A stretch of 35,100 nucleotides of DNA. It comes from Candidatus Hydrogenedentota bacterium. Lineage in GTDB: Bacteria; Hydrogenedentota; Hydrogenedentia; Hydrogenedentales; CAITNO01. Shown in pieces: positions 26,001 through 34,700 of the stretch. How positions within the stretch are numbered: position 1 is the stretch's first letter; every line of letters begins with the position of its first letter. The DNA is taken from NCBI GenBank assembly GCA_012730105.1, contig JAAYBJ010000254.1, positions 1 to 35,100 on the forward strand, in the 5' to 3' direction. The position numbers were made by a program, and so were the translations under genes. Below the pieces are notes generated by a model that had not been told where the DNA came from, searched no databases, and saw only the letters and a list, made by a program, of their open reading frames with translations.

Positions 26001-26387
26001 AAAACAGTACTCCCATGCCGTGCGTACAGTGCCGGCAGATTGAACAACAAAACCTGAAAGCATTATACATGGCGCGATGTGGTGCGCCACAAAAGGCCCG
26101 GAAGGTGAGCGGCGCTCATATGGATTTTGTCTGGTGTGCGCCTGAAGCCGACTTTTCACCGAGCGCAAACCGTCCTTTTCTGAAAGCGGGAATCAATCCG
26201 CATGTTTATTGGTTTCCGTGTCTGTCCTTTCGCGTACCACGGTTAATCTGTGGCATACTTGATATTAGCGCTGTAAAATGTTTAACAGGGAATGAGTTCA
26301 AATGAAATGGGCGCCAATTCAATATGCTGTTGCGCGGGACTGCACGTATCCGCGGGTTTCAACACAATCCGAAAGGCTGAAAAGAGA
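26001..26387. other. Divergent intergenic region between moxR-type and lipoprotein genes
   Basis: It should contain both promoters, but I could not place a strong one. The only structure I note is a 6-bp hairpin, TGGCGC (26070-26075) with GCGCCA (26084-26089). A frame extending the lipoprotein gene upstream to 26292 is open but not supported. Confidence 0.5.
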
Positions 26388-26966
26388 ATGAAACGCAGTC
26401 TTATAATAATAATCGCTATAGCGCTATTGGGTTGTCAGACAGGACCAGGACCAATCGCCACAACTCCAAATCATACTGATGCACTCTTTGTGGAGCAAGT
26501 TCTGCGACTGGAATTTGCCGAAGCAGTTTCACAAGATATTCCGCTTGTAATTGACCAGGAATTATCAATCTTTTCCAAAGCAGGCGTGATTGCTTCGGCT
26601 ACCCGTCTCGGCAAGGATTATGCGGAAGCTGCCCGCGATTTATTGCGAAAGAACAAAGGGTCCAATACACTTGATTCTATTGGAACAATTCCGCTCAGAC
26701 ATTCTGTTTTGACAGAGCAGGAGGTGAAAACTCTTTTTCAAACAGAAGGGAAGGATGGCTGGAAAGCATTTTATATGATTTACGCAGAATCGCCGGGAAT
26801 CATTACTCTTTCACGGCCGGGATTCAGCAAGGACGGAACCGTGGCTATGATTTACCTGGGGAACCAGTCTAACTGGCTTGCGGGGCGAGGGGGGATACGT
26901 GTTTATGAAAAGCGTAATGGTAAATGGACGGGGGCCGGGTCTATCGGCCGGGGTTATGTATCCTAG
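26388..26966 (+). CDS. Small predicted lipoprotein
   Basis: A 192-residue protein with a textbook lipoprotein signal: MKRS, a run of Ile and Ala, then the lipobox LLGC with the lipidated Cys at residue 16. The following GPGPIATTP linker suits an anchored periplasmic protein. I do not recognise the mature domain. It ends in 'AMIYLGNQSNWLAGRGGIRV' and 'YEKRNGKWTG', a pattern seen in small lipoproteins whose function is not known. I chose ATG 26388 because the signal starts there; an in-frame ATG at 26292 would put 32 unlikely residues ahead of it. Codon use is more AT-rich than the neighbours, which could mean transfer. It converges on the next gene with a gap of only six bases and no visible terminator. 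Confidence 0.8.
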   Translation: MKRSLIIIIAIALLGCQTGPGPIATTPNHTDALFVEQVLRLEFAEAVSQDIPLVIDQELSIFSKAGVIASATRLGKDYAEAARDLLRKNKGSNTLDSIGTIPLRHSVLTEQEVKTLFQTEGKDGWKAFYMIYAESPGIITLSRPGFSKDGTVAMIYLGNQSNWLAGRGGIRVYEKRNGKWTGAGSIGRGYVS

Positions 26967-26972
26967 AGATAT

Positions 26973-27443
26973 TCAGCCGGTCTCTCCGATAATGACAGTG
27001 TAGTTCTTTCCGTACTTCTTCGCGCACTTGGGACAGGTGGTATACCACATGAACTGCGTGCGAATGTTCATTCCTTGTTCACGCGTGTACAATTCAAAAT
27101 TCTTGCACCATTTGCCGGTGTCGCTATAGGGCCCCTCGTAGACTTTGCTGAAATAGCGGCCGCTTAACGTGACGTTTTCTGCACCGGGAATCTCCTCGTC
27201 CACGGCCAGGTAGACATCTATCCTCCATTTTGATCTATGGTCGGAAAGGCAGAGATACTCCGGTATGGTGGCGCCGGATGCTTGTACGAGATCATGTGTC
27301 CTTTTCATGACCATGCCGAAATTTAACGGGATGTAAAAGAGACTGAAAGCCCGGTCCTTGATGAATTTCCTTTTATCCCATACAAAAGTCTTGCCTTCCC
27401 AGGGTGAGGGGTCAAATTTTGGACAGCAAATGGCGGTATCCAT
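26973..27443 (-). CDS. Conserved 156-residue CxxC protein, possible GyrI-like fold
   Basis: A small soluble protein that starts MDTAICCPKFDP, a beginning I associate with a widespread family of unknown function, sometimes labelled 'hydrolase' without proof. 'DVYLAVDEEIPGAENVTLSG' followed by 'FSKVYEGPYSDTGKW' resembles the ligand-binding barrel of GyrI-like / effector-binding proteins; this is my reading by eye. A CPKC motif (Cys137, Cys140) near the C-terminus with further Cys at 6, 7, 65 and 113 could bind a metal or form disulfides. A TATACT-like -10 box on the minus strand (27506-27511) may drive it, with no good -35. It stands alone between a convergent lipoprotein and the fucosidase gene. 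Function not assigned. Confidence 0.72.
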   Translation of the reverse strand: MDTAICCPKFDPSPWEGKTFVWDKRKFIKDRAFSLFYIPLNFGMVMKRTHDLVQASGATIPEYLCLSDHRSKWRIDVYLAVDEEIPGAENVTLSGRYFSKVYEGPYSDTGKWCKNFELYTREQGMNIRTQFMWYTTCPKCAKKYGKNYTVIIGETG

Positions 27444-27554
27444 AGGTCATGGCCTTCTTAATGGACTTAATAAAACGCAACGGATCCTTTTTATGGCCTG
27501 AAGCTAGTATAAACCATGCACGGGTGGGAAAGGGATACCTGTCACGCCGGTGCT

Positions 27555-29225
27555 CTAGGGTGTTGCCTCTCGAAGCAGCAAATCTGCTTCGCACTGTCCG
27601 CCGGCAATACAGCGTGTCCGCAATCGCAGCGTGGTACGGCCTTTCTCGTCGCTGGTGACCTGATCCGTGCGCTGGATACGCCAGGCATTGGGTCGGTCCA
27701 GGGGCGTGATATGACGCGGCGCTTCCACGCCTGCAATCAGCACCATGGCATCCGTGGTCTCGAGTGCGCCTCCCTTATCAGATTGTTGAATCATGATGAT
27801 ATATTCTCCGGGCTTGCGGATCGCCGGGCTAAGGTCCACCTCCACCGTCTGCCAGTCTTGCGAAAGTTTGACGTCTTTCCACGATTCTATGGGAATTCCT
27901 TCCGCTTTCCCGGATTCCTGGAGGGGTGCCAAAGGGTCATTGGCCTCATAAGCCGCAAACTGCAGGATATTCGGCGTGGCGGCGGATTTGGTGATATGCA
28001 GCCGCAGCGCTTTCACTTCGACCTTTTCAAAGGTGTCTATGCGTTTATAGCCGATGGGTTCTCCCTGGGCGAGTAATATCCAAACATCGTTGACCAGGCC
28101 CTCCACCCGGAATTCCCGTACGGCGTGTCCCCGGCGGATGTCTTCTTTGATAACAGTGTGGGTGACGGATGTGGGTGCGTCAAAACGTATTTCGAATTCG
28201 GTGCCCTCTCCGGAGGTCTCGCCTTTTTTATTCTCATAGAGGCGTTTTATGGCAGCACCGAATTTACGGTAACGGGCCAGGTGCGATTCCGGAATCAATC
28301 CTGAAGTGTTCGGTGTGGCATTAAGGAGCAGTACGCCGCCCCGCCCGACAGACTTCAAATAAATCTCCATCAGGGTATCGAGGGGTTTCAGCATGTGATC
28401 GGTATCTGGTCCCCAGAACCACTTGTGATCCAGGAGGGTCGTGTCCATTTCCATGGGCAGCCAGGCATCGCCGTCGGGATCGGAGTGGGCGCCCGTGGCG
28501 CCGCCGGACAAGGCGTTCGCCCGCTTCACGGTCTGCCAGGCGGGTTCGGGGGCGATACCTTTTTCGTTCCCCGGCCAGCGCAGTGTGGCATGGGGTCCTT
28601 GGAAAACCATGGCCTTGGGCGCGTATTGTTGGATGATGTCGCCCAGTTCAATGACACAGCTGCCGTCGAACCAGAGTTCGGAAATCTCGCCGTAGCGGGT
28701 GAGCACTTCGGTCCACTGGCGGCGCAGTACCTCGTTGTACTCTTCCTGCTTGGCCGGGTCGGCCGTTTTGCCCCCGCTGCCGATGCCCGCGCCCCACTGG
28801 TCGTCGCCGGGATAGATATACACGCCGAGTTTCAGTCCGTGCCGCCGACAGCTGGCGGCCAGGTCGCCGAGCACGTCACCCTTTCTGTTTTTCCAGGAGA
28901 TATTGCGCACGCAGTATTCCGTGGTTTCCGTGGGCCACCAGCAGAACCCGCCGGTATGCTTGGCCACGAAGAGAATTTGCTTTGCGCCAAAGGACTTGGC
29001 GGCCTCACACCACTGTTCGGTGTCAAGTGATACCGGATTGATTTGTTCAAGCGGAGTCGAATGGTCGTCATATTCCCGCCCCTGCCAGGTGCAGGGGTCC
29101 AGGCAGAGGAACATCTGGATTTCCATTTCATGCCAGGCGATTTGTTCCGGCGTGGGTGTGCCAGGATGTTGGGGTGCTTGTAAAATCATTCCAGCTACCA
29201 TAAATACCGAGACCAAGGTCTTCAT
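27555..29225 (-). CDS. Secreted GH29 alpha-L-fucosidase
   Basis: A 556-residue glycoside hydrolase of family 29. A signal peptide (about 1-17) precedes the catalytic barrel. 'FVAKHTGGFCWWPTETTEYC' and 'GLKLGVYIYPGD' are GH29 hallmarks, and the expected nucleophile is Asp187 in 'SELWFDGS'. The marks fit the GH29-B type (alpha-1,3/1,4-linked fucose) better than GH29-A, but the specificity is not certain. After the barrel, residues about 340-440 look like a discoidin-type (F5/8) carbohydrate-binding module, and the last 110 residues form another beta-rich module. The ATG overlaps the TGA of the upstream MFS gene by four bases, so transport and fucose release are probably coupled. The enzyme likely acts in the periplasm. 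Confidence 0.94.
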   Translation of the reverse strand: MKTLVSVFMVAGMILQAPQHPGTPTPEQIAWHEMEIQMFLCLDPCTWQGREYDDHSTPLEQINPVSLDTEQWCEAAKSFGAKQILFVAKHTGGFCWWPTETTEYCVRNISWKNRKGDVLGDLAASCRRHGLKLGVYIYPGDDQWGAGIGSGGKTADPAKQEEYNEVLRRQWTEVLTRYGEISELWFDGSCVIELGDIIQQYAPKAMVFQGPHATLRWPGNEKGIAPEPAWQTVKRANALSGGATGAHSDPDGDAWLPMEMDTTLLDHKWFWGPDTDHMLKPLDTLMEIYLKSVGRGGVLLLNATPNTSGLIPESHLARYRKFGAAIKRLYENKKGETSGEGTEFEIRFDAPTSVTHTVIKEDIRRGHAVREFRVEGLVNDVWILLAQGEPIGYKRIDTFEKVEVKALRLHITKSAATPNILQFAAYEANDPLAPLQESGKAEGIPIESWKDVKLSQDWQTVEVDLSPAIRKPGEYIIMIQQSDKGGALETTDAMVLIAGVEAPRHITPLDRPNAWRIQRTDQVTSDEKGRTTLRLRTRCIAGGQCEADLLLREATP

Positions 29226-30412
29226 GTCTTTGAAAATCTCCTTCCAGAACGGGGCACCAGCGAGGCCACGCCGGCGAGGACCAGTGCAAAAGCCGCAGCA
29301 CCCAGGAAAAGCCGCTCATAGCCGAGGCCGACCCAGATGGCGCCCGCTACAGTGGGGATGAGCATGGAAGCCACGTGGTTGATGGAAACGCCCATGGCCA
29401 GGGAGGAATTCAGTTCCTGGGGTGACGGCGCCAGCCGGGACAGGTAGAGGGCGCGGGCGTTACCGAGGGCGAAGAGCATTTCGTCCAGGATGAAGCAGCA
29501 GCAGGCGAGCCTCCGCGCCCAACCCGGGTCGGCGATGAGCCACTGGGCGTATCCGTAGCCCAGGCAGACCACGACCAGCACAAGACCCTCCGCGATCATT
29601 ACAACCCGTTCCCCCGTATAGTCCATCACCATGCCCGCCAGGGGCTTGAACACGATGCCTATCAGGCAGGAGACCATGAGCAGCCCCGCGATGGACGGCG
29701 CTGGCAGTCCGTACACCTTGATCAGCACCCAGGGCCCGAAAGTCAGGAATATCTGCTTGCGCGCGCCGGAAAGAAATTCGAGGAGGTAATACAGCCGGTA
29801 CGCCTTCCGGAAGACCAGCCGCTGCCGGGGCTGGTGCAGATGGGGGATGTGCATGAGCGCGTAGAACAGCCCGCCGCACAGGAAGACCCCCGCCGCGCAT
29901 AGGAAGGTGGTTTGATATTGGGGCGCGGTGCGGTCCATGAACAGCCATACCAGCCCGGTGCCCAGCGCTGTGAATATCGTGCTCACCGCTGCGGCCTGGC
30001 CCAGGCGGGCGCCCCGATTGTGTTCTCCGCTCAGGCCGATCACAATGGATGCGCCTACGGGCTGCAGCAGGTGCACACCCGCGCTCATGGCCACCATGCT
30101 CACGATCATGAAGGGATAGGAAATGCCGTACAATGCCAGACTGACCAGTCCGGCTGTGGAAAGGAGTGTTGCGACCAGTCCCACCCGTGTCAGCGGCAGC
30201 ATGCAGAGCAGCCCCGTCATCGTAACTACCAGGAATCCGGGCAGCTCCCGGGGGAATTCCAGGTGGCCCCGCGCGTCGGCGCTCAGGTGAAACGTTTCGG
30301 CAAGGAAATTGTTGAACGTGGAATCATGCATGCTTACCGCCATGGCCACGCAGGCCAGTGCGCCGTAATAAAACCATAACTGGTATTTCAAGGGAATGAC
30401 TGGCATGGGCAT
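29222..30412 (-). CDS. MFS transporter coupled to the fucosidase
   Basis: A 396-residue protein with about 11-12 hydrophobic segments and the usual MFS layout of two six-helix halves with a basic loop in the middle ('RQRLVFRKAYR', about 197-207). 'MVMDYTGERVVM' in the second half resembles the MFS helix 8-9 loop motif. The substrate cannot be read from sequence. Its stop overlaps the start of the GH29 fucosidase gene (ATGA), so I infer that it moves fucose or a fucosylated oligosaccharide, or exports the release product. ATG 30412 has AGGAC a few bases upstream. It is the first gene of the two-gene unit. Confidence 0.88.
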   Translation of the reverse strand: MPMPVIPLKYQLWFYYGALACVAMAVSMHDSTFNNFLAETFHLSADARGHLEFPRELPGFLVVTMTGLLCMLPLTRVGLVATLLSTAGLVSLALYGISYPFMIVSMVAMSAGVHLLQPVGASIVIGLSGEHNRGARLGQAAAVSTIFTALGTGLVWLFMDRTAPQYQTTFLCAAGVFLCGGLFYALMHIPHLHQPRQRLVFRKAYRLYYLLEFLSGARKQIFLTFGPWVLIKVYGLPAPSIAGLLMVSCLIGIVFKPLAGMVMDYTGERVVMIAEGLVLVVVCLGYGYAQWLIADPGWARRLACCCFILDEMLFALGNARALYLSRLAPSPQELNSSLAMGVSINHVASMLIPTVAGAIWVGLGYERLFLGAAAFALVLAGVASLVPRSGRRFSKT

Positions 30413-30705
30413 AACAAGTCCTGAACGGGCACGACACGGGAGTACTGTTAAAGAACCCCAGGCATTGTACTTGAGTGGACGCTTCCGCTTAAATCCGCCG
30501 TGGCAGAAGTCTACTCCTGCGGGGCAGTCAGGATGACCGTAAGGATTACCAACAGGACAATGTGGCCATTATCGGCGGCAGTGGTTCTCATGGGAAGAGG
30601 TCTGTTTTCTTGCGCCAATCGGTCGAAAATAAAGGGATAAATACGGGAACATCGCCGGTCTCGAGAGATTAGCTGTCCATCATCGTGGATAACTGAAGTG
30701 TTGCG
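30413..30705. other. Intergenic region between the MFS and PIN genes
   Basis: I see no gene here. Short open frames exist (for example a 26-codon minus-strand frame near 30510-30590 rich in Ile, Leu and Val), but none has a Shine-Dalgarno sequence. The MFS promoter should lie at the left end. Confidence 0.5.
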
Positions 30706-31116
30706 CTATACTTCGTTTGCCAGGATGTCGGCAGGCAGTACGCGTTTCCGATCCGTCCCGTCAAAATCCTTGTCATAACTGACGATGTGAGCGTCCGCTT
30801 GTTCGGCTGCCACATATTGATAGGCATCGTCAAAATCCAAACCGAACCGTTTCATTACCGATGCAACATTGTCCATGAGCACAGGAGGTACCGTAACCAG
30901 GCTGATGGCGCCATTGATAAAGATGTCTTTGACAAAAGAGACAAGAACATCCGCGCTTCCGAGTCGTCCCAGAATAACACCAATGGAATGGAGCGTAAAA
31001 TCAGACATTGCCATTCGATCTGAGGGCAGCGCGGCCAACAGTTGTCCCACTTCCTCTGAATGTTCCTGGTCAAGGAGCCTTTCCAGCCAAATGTTGGTGT
31101 CAAGAAGATATCTCAT
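30706..31116 (-). CDS. PIN-domain toxin (VapC-like)
   Basis: A 136-residue PIN-domain ribonuclease. 'YLLDTNIWLERLL' carries the first catalytic Asp (D6), 'LDFDDAYQ' the middle Asp cluster (D94, D96, D97) and 'VSYDKDFDGT' the last (D115, D117, D119). The usual Glu after the second strand is not present; the stretch reads SDFTLHSIG, as in a PIN subfamily I recall, where Asp39 may take its place. VapC-type toxins cut tRNA or rRNA and are held by their antitoxin. The ATG overlaps the TGA of the antitoxin-like gene upstream by four bases. An in-frame extension of 27 codons lies inside the antitoxin gene and is not used. Confidence 0.88.
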   Translation of the reverse strand: MRYLLDTNIWLERLLDQEHSEEVGQLLAALPSDRMAMSDFTLHSIGVILGRLGSADVLVSFVKDIFINGAISLVTVPPVLMDNVASVMKRFGLDFDDAYQYVAAEQADAHIVSYDKDFDGTDRKRVLPADILANEV

Positions 31117-31328
31117 TGTATACGCCACTGCGCCGCCTGGTGCTGCAACGCTACTGATGAATAGTGCTGCCGGTGTTCTTTTAACGCGCCCGCCCAATTC
31201 TGCAGCAATCTATTCCCGGACTTTCGCTCATGTTTGTCTATGAGGAATTCAATGAAATCCTGTACTTCCGCCTGACAATCAGACGGCAAACGCTCGATGA
31301 GTTCTTCCAACGTTTTTTTTTCGGCCAT
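31113..31328 (-). CDS. DUF2281-type antitoxin
   Basis: A 71-residue protein matching the DUF2281 pattern: 'LEELIERLPSDCQAEVQDFI' and 'EFLIDKHERK', followed by a Trp-Ala-Gly-Ala-Leu and a basic tail with 'QAAQWRIQ'. Proteins of this type pair with PIN toxins as antitoxins. ATG 31328 is chosen because AGGAG sits six bases upstream; in-frame ATGs at 31346 and 31373 are further away and less good. It is the first gene of the pair, as usual, so the antitoxin is made first. The complex probably represses its own promoter. Confidence 0.85.
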   Translation of the reverse strand: MAEKKTLEELIERLPSDCQAEVQDFIEFLIDKHERKSGNRLLQNWAGALKEHRQHYSSVALQHQAAQWRIQ

Positions 31329-31761
31329 AGCGAACTCCTTTTGCATTGCCTCTATGCGTGTAAATTTTAACATATAACCGCATAATTCCGGAAAAATAAA
31401 AGGCCTGCGGCAAGGAGGAAATCGTATGCGATGCGGCAGGTTCGAACTCTGATCGTCGGGCAATAACAATAAGAGCGCGGCCCCGCTTGCTGTTACTGAG
31501 GGTGATGCGAATAAACTGAGGTGCTTGTACTCCGTGTCGGAATTTTTTTCTTTTATCCCCCTGACCAGACGAAAGGGCCCTAATTGAGTTTGGGGCTCGC
31601 CGGCACTTTTTCAAAGCGGTTTCCAGGCGACATGGATGGGCACTGGCGTAAAGGGATATCATATCGCCGGAGCGTTCGAGACCCGGCAAAGGACTCTCCA
31701 AAGCCAGATCGTTGTTCCCTGGCAAGCGTTCCTGATGCAAAAACATTAAAGGAAGCGTTTC
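31329..31761. other. Intergenic region between the toxin-antitoxin pair and the DUF5107 gene
   Basis: A divergent region of 433 bases. It must carry the promoter of the toxin-antitoxin pair at the left end and that of the DUF5107-TPR gene at the right. The 31345-31400 stretch is AT-rich, as expected for a promoter. A 155-codon open frame on the minus strand (31279-31746) has no Shine-Dalgarno and overlaps the antitoxin, so I do not call it. Confidence 0.5.
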
Positions 31762-34700
31762 ATGTTCGCAATGCTGTTGGCTGTTCTCTTGCTCGTCGGA
31801 AATCTCTGCTCCGCTGAGGTCACCTTATCCGAAGAGACTATTGTTCTTCCCACCTACGAGGCGAAAGATCCGGACAAGGTACCCCTGTTCTTTCGCTCGG
31901 AAGAGGTGCAGCTGGCGGAAAGGCACATTTATCCCTATCCCTTCTATGATGTGCAGGACACTGAAAAGGTGGACAAGGAATACAAGGCTCTTATTCTTGA
32001 AAACGAGTTTCTTAAGGTTTGCATCACCCCCGAGATGGGCGGCCGCCTGTACTACGTCCAGGACAAGACCAACAACTACGAGGTGGTGTATAACAACCAT
32101 GTTGTGAAACCCGCCCTCATTGGCACGCTGGGCGCATGGACTTCCGGCGGTGTCGAATGGAATACCCCGCACCATCACCGCGCCACAAGTCTTATCGAGG
32201 TGGACTGGGTCTATACCAACGGTCTCGACGGCAGCGGTACGGTCTGGGTGGGGGAATATGAAAAGCGAAGCCAGACGCGGTGGATGACGGGTATGACCCT
32301 GGAACCCGGCAAGGCGTATGTGAAAATTTCTTTCAGGAGCATGAATGTCACCCCCTTTCAGTATCCCGCCCTGTACTTTGCCAATGTGGCGGTCCATGTC
32401 AACGACAGCTACCAGTTCATCTTCCCGCCCGATGTCGAGATGATGAACTTCCACTATGTCACCGAGTTTACGCGCTGGCCGGTGCTGAACCAGGTGTACC
32501 AGTCGGTGGACTATACCCATGGAGAAGACTTGTCCTGGTGGAAGGAAGCGAAACAACCGGTGTCCTTTTTTGTCACGAAGACAGGCCAGGATTTCATGGG
32601 CGGCATTGACCACGCCAAGGATGCCGGCATCGCCCTGGTGGGGGACTACCGCATTTTCAAGGGGAAGAAACTCTGGAACTGGGGGAAGAACGAGGTCCAG
32701 GAGGTCTGGGACCAGAAATTAACGGACGAGGACGGTCCCTACGCCGAGATGATGATGGGCTTTTACTCAGACAACCAGCCTGACTATAACTTCGTTGCTC
32801 CCTTTGAAACCAAGTACGGCGACATGTACCTGTACGGAATCAAGGGGATGAGCGGCATCAAGGAGGCGAACAAAGACTGCGCGGTGAACCTGGAACTGCA
32901 GGGACAAACCGCGCTGGTGCAGGTGAATACCACCTCGGAACAAAAAAGCGCAACAATCGTGCTCACGTTGAAGGATGCGGTCATTCTGGAGGAAACGGTG
33001 GATATTTCACCGGCGGCGACCTATCAGAAAAACGTGGAGATCAGTGCAGGCACCGTGCTTGAGGACTTAAAGATTGTCGTACGTGCCGGAGATGGAAGGG
33101 AACTGGCCGCCTGGCGGAAGCAGCCAATGCTGAACGAGCCTTTTCCGGAACCCTACAAGGATCCCCTGGATCCGAAGGAATACCGTACCGCCCGGGAACT
33201 GTACTTCGCGGGCTTGAAACTGGAACAGTTCGGTAACACGAACTTTGACTATATGAAGTACTACGAAGCGGCGCTGAAGATAGATGCGAATGACGTCCCG
33301 ACCAATACCCGCCTCGGGCAGATCTATTTGAAGCGGGGGGAATATGAGAAAGCGGAAGAGTACCTGAAACGTGCCGTCGCCGTGGTTACAGGCAACCATA
33401 AGAAAGCTGAGGATGCGGATGCCCTCTATTACCTGGGCGTGTGCTATATGAAGCAGGACCGGGCGGAGGAAGCCCTGGAGATGCTCTATCGCGCCACGTG
33501 GGCCTATGAATGGAGCTCGGCGGGATACACATTGGCAGCGCAACTGGAGGGCAGGCGCGGCCGCTGGGACAAGGCGCTGGATGCCGCGGAACGTGCCTGC
33601 GCGGCAAACACGCAAAACATCGAGGCCGTACTCGCAAAAGCGATTGCGCTCAGGAATCTGGGCCGTTACGAGGAGTCCACGATAATCAACCGGCAAATCT
33701 ACGAATCCGATCCCTTGAACTTCATGGCTATGTATGAACAGTTCCTGTTGGGCGAAATTATGACCGGCAGCCCGTTCACGGAAACGCGGCACTATTTTGT
33801 CGCCCATTTGCGCGAGGAACCCTACAATTACATCGAAACCGCTGCCCGGTACGCGGCTTTCGGCTTGTACGATGACGCAACGGCGATCATGTCCATGGCC
33901 GCGGAATCCGCACCACCCGCGCTGAATGCCTATCCGATGGTGCACTATCACCTGGGCATGTACCTGGCATTGTCCGGGGAGGAGGAGAAAGCGCGGGAAG
34001 CATTGAGCAAGGCATCCGGGCTTTCCACCGACCTGTGTTTCCCCTATGGCGACGAATCCGTGAAAGTGCTTCGTTTTGCCGTCGAGAAGAATCCGGAAGA
34101 TGCTTCGGCCTGGTATCTGCTGGGCAATGCCCTGGCTGACAGGCAGCAAGAGGCGGCCGTAGCGTGCTGGGAAAAAGCGGCCCAATATAAAAGTGACGAG
34201 GCCATGATCTATCGGAATATGGCCTATCTCCAAGCGAACCATCTGCATCAGATGCCGGAAGCCCTGCAGAACGTCATGAAAGCCATTTCCCTGTATCCTT
34301 CCGAGCCGCGTTTCTTCTCCGAGGCGCAGTTGTACATGTCTTATGCGAGCCTTACAGCGGAGCAGTTGACCACGTTTCTCGCCGAATACGGGGAGATGGG
34401 CAAGGACGTGACGGACCTCCAGTTGATGCGCATCAAATTGAGCATTTACAACGGGGACTATGAAGCGGCCATCGGTTTGCTGGAACAGTTGCAGTACCAC
34501 ATCAAGGAAGGCGCCACCTTCAATCCCCATGTGTACTGGGTGGACGCCCACCTCCAGAAGGGCCGGGCATTGATGGAGCGGGCGGAATACCCGGGAGCGG
34601 AACAATCTTTCCTGCGGGCCATGGAGTTCCCCGCCAACCTGGAGGCGGAACGGGACAGCAAGACGGGCATCGCCCAGTATTACCTGGGGCTCAACAGTAA

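Noticed and set aside
30533-30640. A 35-codon plus-strand frame with a lipobox-like LFSC
   Set aside because: AGG abuts the ATG, leaving no usable spacing, and the peptide is too short to judge.
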